Origin: Malaya genurostris
Lineage: Eukaryota; Arthropoda; Insecta; Diptera; Culicidae
Assembly: GCF_030247185.1 (NCBI RefSeq)
Contig: NC_080572.1
Location: forward strand, 156,491,080-156,555,079
DNA: 64,000 nt
Reading direction: 5' to 3'
Part shown: in pieces, positions 1 through 12,160 of the stretch
Position numbering within the stretch: position 1 is the stretch's first letter
How the letters are laid out: each line of letters opens with the position of its first letter
Program-made: the position numbers and the translations under genes
The notes under the pieces: model-generated
What the model was told of the DNA's origin: nothing
The model's database searches: none
Seen by the model: only the letters and a program-made list of their open reading frames with translations

Positions 1-352
1 ATGTACGTACACTACCGCAGAGCGAACGGTGTGGCTTTGACTGCTGTGAGAAAGTGCGACAAAATGAACTCTTCTCAATGTTGCTGTCGTGTGTCGTGGC
101 TCTCACGACTGCACCTAGCTATCGTATCATAGCGTGTTGGCTACTGTTAAACGTAGCAGCTGAGCGGATCGTTGGCAGTGGCTGTCTTGTGCTTAACGAC
201 AGTTAAAAAAAATGTCAAATTTTCGCACCCTTGCTAGCCGTACTCCGATGGTACGCGGTGCTAGAGGTCAAGCAAAACAATCGCCAAAAATTCTCATCCT
301 TGACGGCCCACTACGGTTCGACCACTGCCCATGGCTGATGATGGTACACCAA
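1..352. other. No gene recognised
   Basis: No convincing coding region, RNA or repeat is visible here. Short open frames exist but resemble no family I know. Confidence 0.5.
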
Positions 353-518
353 TAGCGGTCCTTACACGAGTCATTAAAAATGTCATTACTAAAAAATAAT
401 ATCATTTTAATGAACGTGTAATGGTGCACTAATGACGAGATTTCTAACAAATTTGAAATACATCATTACTTAGTCATCATTTAAAATGACATTTTTAATG
501 TTCGTGTAAGGGCCGCTA
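353..518. repeat. Small palindromic MITE (about 165 bp)
   Basis: Terminal inverted repeats of roughly 30 bases with a few mismatches: the left end reads TAGCGGTCCTTACACGA and the right end is its near-complement finishing CCGCTA. Both subterminal parts carry ATTAAAAATGTCATT. The interior is AT-rich and non-coding. GGYCCTTACAC termini suggest a PIF/Harbinger-like MITE, but the target duplication is not clear, so the superfamily is a guess. Confidence 0.6.
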
Positions 519-824
519 ATCAGGACGAATCATAATACCTGCTAATGTCGTTAGCTATCGCATATAACATGATAGCCGTATAACATACATCAGACACCTA
601 AAATCCTCTTCGCATTAGCCGGAGTCGGTCTGACAGAGCGACAGAACACGCTTCCGTCTATGTAACCAACCGATCGACCATTTACTTGTACCTCCTCCGA
701 CCAAACTATAGTGCACCACATCATGGTCTCGCTCATATAGCCATTATGTAACCCTGTTCGTACCTGTGCAATCAATCTGTAGTGTACTACATCATGGTTG
801 GACTCGCTCATATAGCCATTGTGC
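519..824. repeat. Degenerate direct repeat region
   Basis: Two imperfect copies of a roughly 40-base motif (about 702-750 and 779-822) share 'ACATCATGG' and 'CTCGCTCATATAGCCATT'. A related stretch with 'GCTCATATAGCTATT' recurs near 9570-9590. No gene is seen. Confidence 0.45.
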
Positions 825-1160
825 CATCATATGGCAGACTTCCGCAGGCTGATGGGAACGTCTTAGGCAAGTATGGTGATGTATCCACTACAAGGGCCAT
901 TGACGGTACATCATATGGCAGAATGATAAGAACGTCTTAGGCAAGTATGGTGATGTATCCTACTATAAGGGCCATTGATGATACATCATATGGCAGACTG
1001 ATGGGAACGTCTTAGGCAAGTATGGTGATGTACTCCACTACAAGGGCCATTGATGGTACATCATATGGCAGAATGATGGGAACGTCTTAGGCAAGTATGG
1101 TGATGTATCCCACTACAAGAGCCATTGATGATACATCATATCGCAGACTGATAGGAACGT
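825..1160. repeat. 75-base tandem repeat, about 4.4 copies
   Basis: Units start at 825, 909, 984, 1059 and 1134, each with CATCATATGGCAGA or one mismatch. Each contains AACGTCTTAGGCAAGTATGG and ends in GGGCCATTGA or a close variant. The first spacing is 84 bases because of a 9-base insertion; the rest are exactly 75. The last unit is truncated. No coding potential is evident. Confidence 0.9.
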
Positions 1161-1750
1161 ACGTGCAATTTACATGTCAACACGGAGCAACTTTATAGTA
1201 AATTAGAACTTAAAATAAATTACGCACGTGATCGAACGATCAAGACGTTCGATACGTGCTATACAGTCCTAGTACGATACTTTAACTAGGTCATATACTA
1301 TCCACGGGTCCGCTAACCAGAGTAGAATCAGTTGGCAAGAGACATAGAATGTCGCGCTATACCAATATATGGTATAGTAATATAGTGCGAAAAGTTTTAT
1401 TGTCAGTACTGAAAAAATTCTTTATAACAATGGTGACTCGAGCTTACATTGAAACGACACATATATCATCATCCACCCAACTATGATTATCGCTAATTGA
1501 ATCATAACAAGTATCATGACTGCATGAACCCTTTCAGTACCATTGGAAATTGATTTCATAAATATATGAACAAAAGTTATTCCCCCATCATCCGGCGATG
1601 AACCAGTGATAGACGACAATATTTGTCTCATTAGACATTCAGCTGAGCATCAACGGTATCATATACATTCCTGAGAATCATCGTCAACCAGGTCGATTGG
1701 GCCCTTCCAATTATATACAGTTGCCAGCGCCCTGGGGAACAACTTTCTGT
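1161..1750. other. No gene recognised
   Basis: AT-rich sequence with a small palindrome near 1357-1378 (CTATACCA around ATAT). Nothing recognisable as a gene; it may be the 3' flank of the hAT remnant that follows. Confidence 0.4.
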
Positions 1751-3228
1751 TTAATTTAATAAGTAAAATGTTTTCCAACGTATCTTTGCCAAGGTCAGTA
1801 CGTTGATTAGAGAAAACCAAGGCAAGGCACTGAAAGACCGTTCAACAGAGACTTGGTTCGATGGTGTTAATAGTACTGCCATTGCTACTGCATACATCTC
1901 TTGGTGCGTAGTCTTACGGCGCAACCAATGGTCCCACACGTTGTAGTTATGTTTTTGGCATTGCTCTAGGTCCAAAGCCTTAACTCGTTGAAGAAACCCG
2001 GTCTCGCAACCAAGATTCACGGATTCATCAAACATTTGTGTAAGATACTGATCAAAACCATCGATAGACCCTGACGATTCCTTACTTGTACTAGCTGGTG
2101 TTTTACCCAGTTGGCAGATACGATCCCAAGTTTCTACTATATATTGCTGAGTTGTATATTTTTCCTCAGCCGTGAATATTTTAGAACCTCAATAGTTGAA
2201 CCTTGGATCTAGATAGAATGCCATCTGGACCGCCTTTAATGGTGTAAAACGTTCAATCTATTGTTCAACGACCGAAGTAAATGGGGAATGAAAGAGTTTT
2301 CGCGAACTTTCTGTACCTCACTCGTTACCATCAGCCATGCCATATAGAAGTCAAATAACGACAGGTACCTCTCTTGCATTTGCTTTGTGCAGATGTACAA
2401 CAGCTTAAACGTATCATAGTAATGCTCAATGAATGATCATTGATTGGAAAGGTCTAGTTCGGAAAAATTATCGGTCAACTGGTTTAGAAACCTTTTTTGG
2501 TGTTTGGTTCCATCATTTTGAATATACCACCCCATCGTGCCCTACTCCAGACGGGTGGGTATGAAGCATCGTAGCTTTCAAACTCTGACCGGTACTTCAC
2601 CAGCTTACATTTTCTAGCAAAAGCAGTGATGGCTCGGATAGACTCATCGGATTTATCAACAACATCCAGTATTGCCAGATGTAAGGTATGCACGGCACAT
2701 CTCACAGGAGTAATCCTTTTGGACAGTGCATTGGCCAGTTCAACAGTAACGTTTCGTTCGCACTGTTGATCATCCTCTATCACATTCGACTCATCCAGCA
2801 CATCTATGTTCCTACCATCAGCCTGCTGCTCTGTAGGCATTGCGTACGTATCGTTGTTTCTAACCGTTGCCACCATATTAGCCCCATTGTTGTATGTCAC
2901 GGAAAATATGTTCTCAAGAGATTGCCCATAGTCAGCCAAAGTATCCATAACTTTTGTTTTCAAGAACGCCGCCGTTTATTTCGATAATGCTAAGAGTGCG
3001 AATGACCACTTGCTCGTCTAGGGTATATTGTACATTGATGCCTAAGATATGGCGATTGTGTCGGGCAGCAGAATCTATTTTCAAGTAGACGAGCAGAATT
3101 ATCTCATCTATCAACATTTCTCTCAGACGATGGGCAGTCATCGAGAGATGACATTTCATTGTGACACGGTTCAAAGTGCACCCAAGAGTCGTTGTAATCG
3201 GTTTCAGTAAGTCTTTGAAGCCTTCCAA
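1751..3228 (-). pseudogene. hAT-superfamily transposase remnant (BED/hAT type)
   Basis: Three minus-strand fragments in transposase order cover about 1.5 kb. The first (3228-2932) holds 'LKIDSAARHNRHILGIN', typical of the start of the hAT catalytic core. The second (2963-2484) carries 'YNNGANMV' followed by 'VRCAVHTLHLAILDVV', matching the family's DNG(A/S)NM and C..H..N motifs. The third (2035-1751) carries 'SNQVSVERSFSAL', the hallmark C-terminal dimerisation segment. Frameshifts and stops separate the pieces, and the catalytic Asp of the DNGANM motif reads Asn, so the protein is dead. The upstream BED finger and clean terminal repeats were not found. An old genomic relic, not a host gene. 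Confidence 0.8.
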
Positions 3229-3884
3229 CTCGAGGCATGAAATAGGAATATGATGGAATGTTGTCAGCTTAACGACGCAATTAGTAACTGCTGGTCAATA
3301 GCTATTAGATGCTTAGGAATTATCCTTGCCTTCTTTCCCATTGGATAGGCGCTCCTCTATCTAAACACACACACTTGATAAATACTTCTTTGATCAATAC
3401 TAAGGTGACCGTGGACATAAGCCAAGGGAAATAAATTTTTTTTTCAAATAAAATTTTTATTAGCCTCATTTGCTTTAGCTTAACGTGGCCGATTGTCTTG
3501 TTGTTAGGGAGAGAGAGAAAGGGATTCCGTATTACGGGGCGGCATACTCCCCAAGTTAGTAAGGGGACATAGGGAGGGTGGGACCTACACAGTATTGAAT
3601 TGAAATTTGAATACATCATTGGTTTGTGGTATACATCTTTTAGACACATTTTGCGTTCGATGAATCTTCATGTTTTTCAGCTTGTAGCAATGAAGAGATT
3701 ATTCTGGATTGGGATGCTTTGTTGGTGTGTTCTGACGTTGATGTGACGTTTTTGGGTAGCTTCCAGCAACTCAGTCAGTTCAAGGCAGGTGCATGTTCCG
3801 AAGCATCGTTTACACAGGCCATACTTCTAGCAACGTAAAGAAGAGTGCGGTGGAGCTGTAGACGAGAAAGAGATAGGGAGAGCA
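3229..3884. other. Flank / 3' untranslated part of the I-type retrotransposon
   Basis: No gene is recognised. The 3' untranslated part of the minus-strand retrotransposon probably occupies about 3740-3884. A homopolymer T run lies near 3436-3444. No clear poly(A) or (TAA)n tail marks the element end. Confidence 0.4.
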
Positions 3885-6800
3885 CTAAATTTGAGCATTG
3901 ATAGTTTTCAAGAAGTTATAGATGAGAGTCATATAAGGAAGATTTCGAGTTGCCAAGACGTCGCGGACTGGTACGAAGGGTGGTATACTTCGGGCCCGAA
4001 GGGAACCTATGAGTTGGGACCTGGCATCACAATACTCGACACATGTCCAAACAACATGCTCGATGTCATGATAACCCTCACCGCAAACGCAAACACCACT
4101 CTCAGCGAGTCCCACACGACGGAGATGCGCGCTGAACATATAATGATTAGACATGAGCCTTGACATTACACGAATAAAGTCTCGGCTCACGTCTAACCCC
4201 CGGAACCAAGCTTTCGTCGATACCTGTGGGATTATTGAGTGTAACCATCGTCCCAGAGTTCCACTATTCCATGTATTCTGCCAGCTGGCTAGAGTTTTCT
4301 GACGACAGCAACTGAAAAATTCATTGAAGCAGATTGGTCTTTCATAGATATCACCTTCTAGTGCGCCCACCTTGGCTAACGAGTCCGCCCTCTCATTGCC
4401 CCGTATGGAACAATGTGAGGGGACCCAAGCCAAGGTAATCTGGTATGATTTTGCAGATAAAGCACTCAGTTGTTCCCGTATTTTCCCCAGAAAATACGGT
4501 GAGTGCTTTCCAGGCTTCACTGAACGACAAGCCTCAATGGAACTGAGAGTGTCCGATACAATGAAGTAGTGATCTGTGGGCAGAGTGTCAACGATCTCAA
4601 GGGTATACTGAATTGCAGCTAGTTCTGCGACGTAAACTGAAGCTGGATCACTGAGTTTATAGGAAGCGGTGAAATTTACATTGAATATACCGAAGCCAGT
4701 GGACCCGTCTAGATATGATCCGTCAGTGTAAAACATTTTATTACAGTCGACTTCTTTAAATTTATTATTAAAAATTTTTGGGATCTCTTGAGGGCGTACA
4801 GGATCCGGGATTCCACGAATTTCTTCCTTCATGGATGTGTCGAAAAACACAGTAGAATTAGAAGTATCCACAAAATGAACACGATTGGGAACAAACGAAG
4901 AAGGATTTATATTCTGAGCCATGTAGTCAAAATACAAGGACATAAAACGGGTTTGTGAATTAAGCTCGACGAGCTTTTCAAAGTTTTCTATCACCATCGG
5001 ATTCAAAATGTCGCATCGGATAAGCAGTCGATATGAGAGATCCCAGAATCTGTTTTTCAACGGTAAGATGCCCGCCAGCACTTCAAGACTCATCGTATGG
5101 GTTGATTGCATGCAACCCAAGGCAATACGTAAACAACGATACTGAATTCTTTCCAGTTTAATGAAATGAATATTCGCAGCGGAGCGGAAACAGAAACATC
5201 CATATTCCATTACTGACAATATCGTCGTTTTGTACAACCTGATCAGGTCTCCTGGGTGAGAGCCCCACCAAGTTCCGGTTATTGTACGAAGGAAATTGAT
5301 TCTCTGTAGGCATTTTCGTTTCAAATACCTAATGTGACATCCCCAGGTACCTTTGGACTCGAACCAGACCCCGAGATATTTAAATGTGAAGACCTGAGCT
5401 ATGGTTTCACCCCTTAGTTAAAGCTGTAATTGCGCTGGTTCTCGCTTCCTTGAAAATACAACCAGCTCAGTTTTCTCCGTAGAGAACTCGATACCCATTT
5501 GAAAACCCCATGTCGACAAGTTGTCGAGGGTATCTTGCAATGGTCCTTGGAGATCGGCAGCTTTGGGTCCTATAATAGACACAACACTGTCGTCGGCAAG
5601 TTGTCTTAGCGTGCAAGATGTGTTGATACATTCATCAATGTTATTTACGTAAAAGTTGTATAAAAGGGGGCTTAAGCATGAGCCCTGAGGAAGACCCATG
5701 TAACTGAATCGCTTTGTCGTCAAATCACCATGCTCAAAATGCATGTGTTTCTCGGACAATAGATTATATAAAAAGTTGTTCAAAACTGGTGAAAGACCAT
5801 GCTGATGCAACTTCTCAGATAGAACGTTAATGGAAACTGAATCGAATGCCCCCTTGATGTCGAGGAAAACTGATGCCATTTGTTCTTTACGAGCAAATGC
5901 CATTTGAATTTCTGTTGAGAGCAACGCTAGACAATCGTTCGTTCCTTTGCCCCTGCGGAACCCAAATTGTGTACCTGAAAGCAATCCGTTTGTTTCGACC
6001 CAATTGTCTAGACGGAAGATAATCATTTTCTCCAACAATTTCCGAATACAGGAAAGTATAGCAATCGGCCGATACGAATTGTGATCGGAGGCTGGTTTTC
6101 CAGGTTTTTGAATAGTAATAACTCTCACTTCTCTCCATTCGTGTGGGACAATATTACCCTCGAGGAACTTGGTGAATAAATTTAACAAGCGCCTTTTGGC
6201 AGAGTCGGGCAGATTTTTCAACAAGTTGAATTTAATTCTGTCTAACCCCGGGGCTCTATTGTTACACGACAAGAGCGCAAGTGAGAACTCTACCATCGAA
6301 AACGGTGTTTCGTTTGTATTCAATATCGCAACGCGGGATATCTTCTGTTCCGGAACAGAATCAGGACATACTTTCTTAGCAAAATCAAATATCCAGCGGT
6401 TAGAATATTCCTCGCTTTCGTTCGCGTGATTTCGATTGCGCATGCGACGGGCCGTATTCCAAAGAGTGCTCATTGCTGTTTCTCTCGTTAATCCGTCAAC
6501 AAACCTTCGCCAGTAACCGCGTTTCTTAGCTTTAATCAGACTTTTCATTTGAAATTCTAACGCCGCGTATTTCCGATAATTATCTGGGGTTCCGTTCCTT
6601 CTAAACGAGATGAAGGCTGAAGCTTTTTTCGTTTTCAGCTCTGAGCATTCTCTGTCCCACCATGGGTTGGGAGAACGCATACTAGTCTGCGCGCTGGGTA
6701 CTCGTTTCGTCTGAGCTTGAATTGCGGTGTAAAGAATCAAGCCAGCCAAAAATGTATACTCTCCCTCCGGAGGAAGCTCCTGTGATGTTTCTAGTTTCTC

Positions 6801-7578
6801 AGATATCGAGCTCGCGTAACATTTCCAATCAATGTTTCGTGTGAAATCGAACGAAACATTGATTGTTTCCGATGGTCTTCCACGGTTGGTGATAGAAACT
6901 ATGATCGGCAAGTGATCGCTACCGTGAGGATCACAGATTACCTTCCACTTGCAATCTAACTGTAGCGAAGTCGAGCAAAGGGATAAATCCAGCGCACTTG
7001 GTTGTGCTGGCGGTCTAGGGTTCCGTGTCATTTCTCCCGTGTTTAGAATTGTCAAATTGAAGTCGTCACACAGATCTTGGATTAACGAAGAACGATTATC
7101 ATCATATCCATCCTGTACCATGCGAGTTAAAGTCCCCTAAAACCAGTCGCGGTGAAGGAAGAAGTTCTATGATGTCTGCAAGCCGACGATGCCCTATCGA
7201 GGCTCTGGGAGGAATGTAGATAGAAGCTATACATAGATCTTTGCCTTTAATATTAATTTGGCAAGCAACAACTTCAATTCCCGGTATCGAGGGGAGGTTA
7301 ATACGATAAAATGAATAGCACTTTTTAATCCCTAAAAGTACCCCTCCATAAGAGTCTTCTCGGTCCAGGCGGATAATGTTAAAATTATGGAAGTCGAGGT
7401 TGATGTTAGAAGTAAGCCAAGTTTCACTCAAGGAGAATACATCGCAATTATGAGTATGTATTAAGTGTTTGAAAGAATCAAGTTTTGGGATGATACTTCT
7501 GCAATTCCACTGAAGCACAATGATCATATCTTCGATTCTCTGTGGTAAATTATCCATCAAAAGATACGATCGCTGCAA
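3885..7578 (-). pseudogene. Non-LTR retrotransposon ORF2 (endonuclease-RT-RNase H), two breaks
   Basis: This would encode the retrotransposition polyprotein. The N-terminal apurinic endonuclease (7578-7102) shows 'LQWNCRSI', 'LSETWL' and 'LGDFNSHG'. The next frame (7121-5418, 567 codons) completes it and carries the RT: 'YRPIAILSCIRKLLEKM', 'GFRRGKGTNDCLALL', 'GLPQGSCLSPLLYNFYVN' and 'LADDSVV' with catalytic ADD at about residue 510. The last part (5324-3885) holds RNase H with D201, E234, D258 and 'SHCSIRGNERAD'. A frameshift near 7100-7120 splits the endonuclease. One TAA at 5420-5418 splits RT from RNase H, but the frame is open on both sides. Having both endonuclease and RNase H places it in the I/LOA/Loner group. 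ORF1 lies 14 bases upstream. Few breaks in 3.7 kb imply recent activity. Confidence 0.9.
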
Positions 7579-7592
7579 GGAGGGGCCATTGT

Positions 7593-8533
7593 TCAGTCAA
7601 CTGTTTTTAAAAATGTCCTTACTGTTGGCAGTAGAGCAGTTAGGAAGCTTTTCAGAGGATCAGTAATATTGAAGGCTGTTAATATCCAGTCCACGATATC
7701 AGAAAATTTCAATAATCCAGCGTTTGTTGGGTTTTCTGGTTGTGCTTTGGGGTCATTCGGGTTTTTTGATGCCCCAGGAAGTGCTGGGTACTCCTTATCA
7801 TCCCTAAGTTTTTTGAACCCAGGAGGTGTTTGCTTCGGTTTTGAGTCAGCACTTTTTGTTTCCGTTTGGTTCTTTTGTGACGAAGAGGACAGTCTGAGGC
7901 CTTTACGAGGAAGCTTGGGAGAAGCCAGATTTTGTCTTTTCCTGCTTCCTTGAACCTGTGTGTAGGAAGGTCCTTCGCCTGGGTCGTCAGAGGTATCCTC
8001 TTCAACTGGCAAGATTGCAAACGGATTCTCAGGGTCGATGGAGTGGTTCTTTTTAAGATTTCCGCATAAGAACGTTTGGAACGTTCTTTCACGGTTCGCT
8101 TCAATTTCTCCGCACGCAGTATGTACGCAGGGCACACCGAAAGGTCATGAGGATTCTCCCCGCAGTAGCAACACTTTTCCACCTTATCTATTGTTTTTAT
8201 TGCCGAGTAATGTTTTGTCAGGTCCCGAGCAATATTTAAAACTCTGAGAGACTTTAATTTGGGCCGGAAGTATACCACCCACGGACCCCCCGAGCCATCG
8301 TCTTGGTAAACTTTTTGGCGAGCAGGCAATATCTTAGAGGGAGATGGAGGCATCGGAGAGGGAGATGGCATCGGAGGGGGAGATGGCATCGGAGGGGGAG
8401 ATGGTATAGGAGGGGTAGATGGTATAGGAGGGGTAGATGGCATCTCGGAAGCAAACTCAGCCTCTAAATGTTCTTCGTTCATTCGTTCAGCTTCGCCCTC
8501 CTCCGAGACACCCCCACTGTCATCAATATTCAT
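7593..8533 (-). pseudogene. Non-LTR retrotransposon ORF1 (Gag-like nucleic acid-binding protein)
   Basis: ORF1 of the same element. The N-terminal part (8533 down to about 8050) has an acidic start, a proline-rich direct repeat 'MPSPPP' (residues about 35-65) and a CX2CX4HX4C zinc knuckle ('CYCGENPHDLSVC') within 'KVEKCCYCGENPHDLSVCPAY'. The frame then shifts: homology continues in a second minus frame ending at 7593, with a basic Ser/Lys-rich stretch and a C-terminal hydrophobic segment 'WILTAFNITDPLKSFLTALL', a sort of tail I associate with I/Loner ORF1 proteins. The first frame ends at 7709 in unrelated sequence. One frameshift near 8040-8060 therefore breaks it. ORF1 proteins of this type coat the element RNA. 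Confidence 0.8.
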
Positions 8534-8880
8534 ATTTAAAGTGCGGGAGTAAAGAAGTCTCCCGCACTTGAAATGAGAATGAAAGAAATAAAATGAAAAG
8601 AGAATATATGAATAGTAAAAGTTGAAGGAAAAAGTTTGAGAAAATACTTAACAGTATGTCACGGTAAGCTGTTAGATGAGTTGCTCCTTCACTCCTTCGT
8701 TGTGCTTCAGCGTGACCTTGACTCAGGATTTGGCTGCTGCGATGCGGGTAGCAAACAATAGAAACAACTGCTGTCCGAGGATAGCACAATAGCGTCTACT
8801 GTCGATACCGATACGAAACCAGTGAACAGACAGAACTCACTTGCGGGGATGCTACTTTTTATCACTCTTATTTAATGCCT
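8534..8880 (-). promoter_or_regulatory. Probable 5' untranslated leader of the I-type element
   Basis: Non-coding sequence directly upstream of ORF1, with no other feature. I-type elements carry internal promoters in this position. The exact 5' end and initiator were not identified, so the boundary is inferred from position only. Confidence 0.35.
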
Positions 8881-9802
8881 ATACTACAGCCTCTGCTGTG
8901 ATAGGCACCTTCGTCTTACCGATGTCGATTGTTAAAAAAAACGTGTGTGCTCACTTCTAACATTCGGTTACGAATGAAGGGAAATAAATGTAAAAGTATT
9001 GATGAAACAATACTTTTTCATATAGTAATAGTATTTGTGAGTAGAGAGGAATAATAATAATATTTGTGTGCTGAAAGGAATATACAGTTGCAAGAACAAA
9101 ATGTAAACATTGAAACTATTCAAATCACCTAGCAGAACAGAGTGGATTTATCTCATCTTCATGCTCATTCTGGAGTTAACAGTTAATAGTTTACTATTTG
9201 CCTTCGTTTGGTTCTTGGCATTTTTCTTACATTACAAAGTAAAAAGGAAGCTGTTACATTGATGGATTAAGTATAGTAACACCACACGAAATCAGATCAA
9301 ACTCTGTTGCAATGGCTTTTTGTATTAATTTTAATTTTTGAATATGAAGCTCACATATTCAAAAAATACAAACCAACAAATTCGACATTTTCCATTTTGT
9401 CGACAACATCATCGTTTTCGGATAGGGAAGCAACTGGCAGACTCATCCTCCTACACCTTCGACAAGTGCCGGAAGCCACGGTGGTATCTCATTGTTGCCC
9501 TGGAGATAATATTTTACCCGAGCTCCTACTTGTCTGGCAGTGGGGCACAGTAGTGCACCACTTCATAGCCCAGCGCTCATATAGCTATTCGTCATATTTA
9601 TTTATTTATTTATTTCGTCAAGCAAATGTAGACTACATATAAATGGTTTACAATGTTTACTTAGATACTACGCATTATTTCTACGACTAAGCTGTAATTT
9701 CATTTCATTTTTGGACATACCAAGGTCAAGATGTTCGCAATATCAATTGTAGTGGCGCATTATTCGATTTATTGGGGGCTATATTTTGCATAATTTGTTC
9801 TA
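8881..9802. other. No gene; (TTTA)n tract inside
   Basis: No coding region is recognised. A (TTTA)n run at about 9596-9616 resembles the retroposon tail seen at 19852-19871 and may mark the 3' end of a lost minus-strand retroposon. A stretch near 9545-9590 resembles part of the repeats at 700-820. Confidence 0.4.
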
Positions 9803-10560
9803 GTGTTTCTTTCTAAAATGCGGAGCGAGGCAGCCGATCTTGGAAAGGAGGTTCGCTCTATTAGACGTACTAGAGCTGGCGAGATGCTGCTAGTGATAAA
9901 AAAGGAGCACAATCGGTCGGATCAGGACTCGAAGGGACGAGGTTGGAGTGAGAGCCTTGCGGAACAAGGTGACACTTCAGTGTAAATAGCTGGACGAGAT
10001 AGCGAGCGCCGAATAGCTTATCACGGTCATTAAGGAGCAAGGAGGGGTGGACATCTCACAGGAATCCATTCGCCTCAGAAAAGGTCCCCAAGGCACTCAG
10101 ATAGCCACGTTCAAGCTATCAGTCATGGACGCTAATAAGGGCCTAAAAGTGAGCAAGTTAAAAGTTGGTTGGTCGGTTTGCCCAGTGACTGCATACAATA
10201 CTGCATACGGTGTGTAATCTGCGCGGGCAAGAAAAAGGCTCAAAATTACACCATGGGCCTAAATGCAGTGCAGCTAAACCTCAACCACTGTGCAGCTGCG
10301 CAGCAATTGCTGCATCAGTCGGTTATAGAATGGAGCACAGACGTCGTTATCTTCTTGGACCCCTATCGCATCCCTGCCGACAATGGGAACTGGATTGCAG
10401 ACAGATTCGGGTCAGCGGCCATCTGGACCACGGGTCATTATCCAATTCAGGAAGTGGTGACAACGCAAGCCGAGGGAGTACTGGTGGAACTAGCAAATTG
10501 TAAACCTTTGAGCGACCTGCTTAAGGGCGAGGAGAAAGATGCAAAGAGCTAGATAACCGG
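9803..10560 (+). pseudogene. R1-clade non-LTR retrotransposon fragment (end of ORF1, start of ORF2)
   Basis: The plus strand first reads an ORF1 C-terminal region: 'EVRSIRRTRAGEMLLVIKK' (about 9850-9905), then in another frame 'GPQGTQIATFKLSVMDA' and 'KLKVGWSVCPV' (about 10088-10190), motifs of R1-clade Gag-like proteins just before their zinc knuckles. A remnant of the knuckle region follows, 'CIRCVICAGKKKA'. Next comes the ORF2 endonuclease start: 'LNAVQLNLNHCAAAQQLL', 'WSTDVVIFLDPYR' and 'GNWIADRFGSAAIWTTG' (about 10258-10440). Everything further downstream (rest of endonuclease, RT) is missing, and frameshifts and internal deletions separate the parts. A truncated relic with no function. 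Confidence 0.75.
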
Positions 10561-10653
10561 AGACAAGAGTAGTAAGAAACGAAGCGTTCAAAGCGGCCAA
10601 GCTTGCTCTGAACAAGGCTATTCGGATTGTAACGTATTTTGCAATTTTGCGTT

Positions 10654-10900
10654 AAAATGGAATTTAGCAAAATTCAGTAATCGAAAATTGATTAGTTGTA
10701 CTCATTCGTATTATGAATTGTTTCACAACAAATGTGTCATAGCTACAGCAGCTATAAATTATCATATTGCTATAAAAATGGAATTTGGAAAAATTTAGTA
10801 ATCGAAAATTGATTAATTTAACTCATTCGTATTATAAAATGTTTCACAACGAATGTGTCCTAGCTATAAATTACCATATTTCTATAAAAATGGAATATTT
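10654..10900. repeat. Tandem duplication, about 121-base unit
   Basis: Two copies beginning AAAATGGAATTT at 10654 and 10775 share 'AGTAATCGAAAATTGATTA', 'ACTCATTCGTATTAT' and 'TTTCACAAC'. A third start at 10887 is truncated. AT-rich and non-coding. Confidence 0.8.
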
Positions 10901-11309
10901 ACATGAAAAAAGTTTATGTAATTATGTTGCTTGTGAGTCTAATCGCTTCCAGATGTCGGTAGTATGACATTGGAAGGGTGTAATTAGAGGTAATGTTGAA
11001 TTTGAAAAAAGAGTGAATAAGTTTCTGTGTATAATAATATTTATTTCTCTGTTAGATTTTTTTAAATTTCCGGTTTATGAAACCGTAATTGAAACAAGGG
11101 AATTCTGTTCAAGTTTGCATAGAACTCATAGGTACAAAAGGTAAATGATCAAAATATATTTATTTCGCGAATTCTTAATTAATTACGTTAACGTTGGACA
11201 GCAGCGCTCGTCCAACGGTCTTTATTTGTACGGGCTGGAATCGTTCATCGGAGTGACATTGTTCAGAATCACGGTATATTGTATGCGTGTAGTGTCGATG
11301 ATTTGAGCT

Positions 11310-11450
11310 CGAGTGTCGTTCGTATGCCTGTCTTTTTCCTAGACACGATTCACCAAAGGCCTTTTCTAACATTTTCAACGTTTCGGAACACTTAAATCCA
11401 TTTGCAACACAAAATTTGATGCACGCACGTTGTTCTAAATTTTCATCCAT
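11310..11450 (-). pseudogene. mariner-type transposase N-terminal fragment
   Basis: About 47 residues starting MDENLEQRACIKFCVANGF and running to 'LGKRQAYERH' match the first helix-turn-helix DNA-binding domain of mariner/Mos1-family transposases, which normally start with an EQR..IKFC segment and reach a 'W(H)xRF' motif. Here the similarity stops abruptly at 'ERH'; the sequence after it, to 11175, is unrelated and no DDD catalytic domain follows. The frame is open upstream to 11504, but that part is not transposase-like. It could be a cut-down element or a captured helix-turn-helix; there is no evidence of a functional gene. Confidence 0.65.
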
Positions 11451-11504
11451 TATAAAAATCGCCACACGAAAATTTTTCAACTTCTTTGTATAGACACCAA
11501 ACAA

Positions 11505-12160
11505 AAACTTTGGACAAGCGTGGGAATTTTAAAATGAAAATTCCGGTTCTTTTTTGATCATAAGGTAAACGTTTTTCTTGCCGTTGTATAAAATTAATTG
11601 TCCTACCTGAACGTCCGTTTATAATATACCGAGGGGAATGAAAAATATAAAAATAATAAAATTTACGTTTTCTAGTTCCGTTGCCTTTGAGCAGAATCTT
11701 TTTGTAGGAACTCACTCTTGCTTCCGTTGGCTTTTCTCCACTTTGGTATTTTGTTTTCGAGTCGATTATTTGTTGCAGGTATCGGCAAAGTGTCAACGAT
11801 TGGTTATTGTGAAAAGGTGGTACTTTGGCGAATTCGAATTTTGGAGGATTTTTTCTGGTTTTGTTTAATATAATTTAGTAAACGTTCAAGCAAATCCCCC
11901 TGAGGAATCTCATGCCAAAACAACATAGTCGGGCAACTAAACGTGATCTCTCGGTATCCGCGAGAGTGGCGCATAAATCACCAAGTTTCATACTGCATTT
12001 TGTATTGTACGCGGACGGTTACAGGATCCGGAAAGTGCATTGATTATTTTATACCATCACTGAAAAGGGCGAAAACCGTAAAAAGTTTTCTAAATCGACC
12101 TCAAATCTTTTCCAATTGATAGTTTTTATATGCACGGTCAAACAAACCGATTTCGGTTAT
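11505..12160. other. No gene recognised
   Basis: AT-rich non-coding sequence. Open frames on both strands are short and match nothing known to me. Confidence 0.4.

Noticed and set aside
825..1160. CRISPR-like array
   Set aside because: Whole units are repeated, including the parts between conserved words; there are no distinct spacers and the sequence is eukaryotic.
3320..3649. 109-codon minus-strand frame beside the hAT relic
   Set aside because: No hAT motif and no known domain; probably chance.
11443..11796. Upstream extension of the mariner fragment as a gene
   Set aside because: Lys/Arg/Phe-rich AT-biased sequence with no similarity to transposase or other families.
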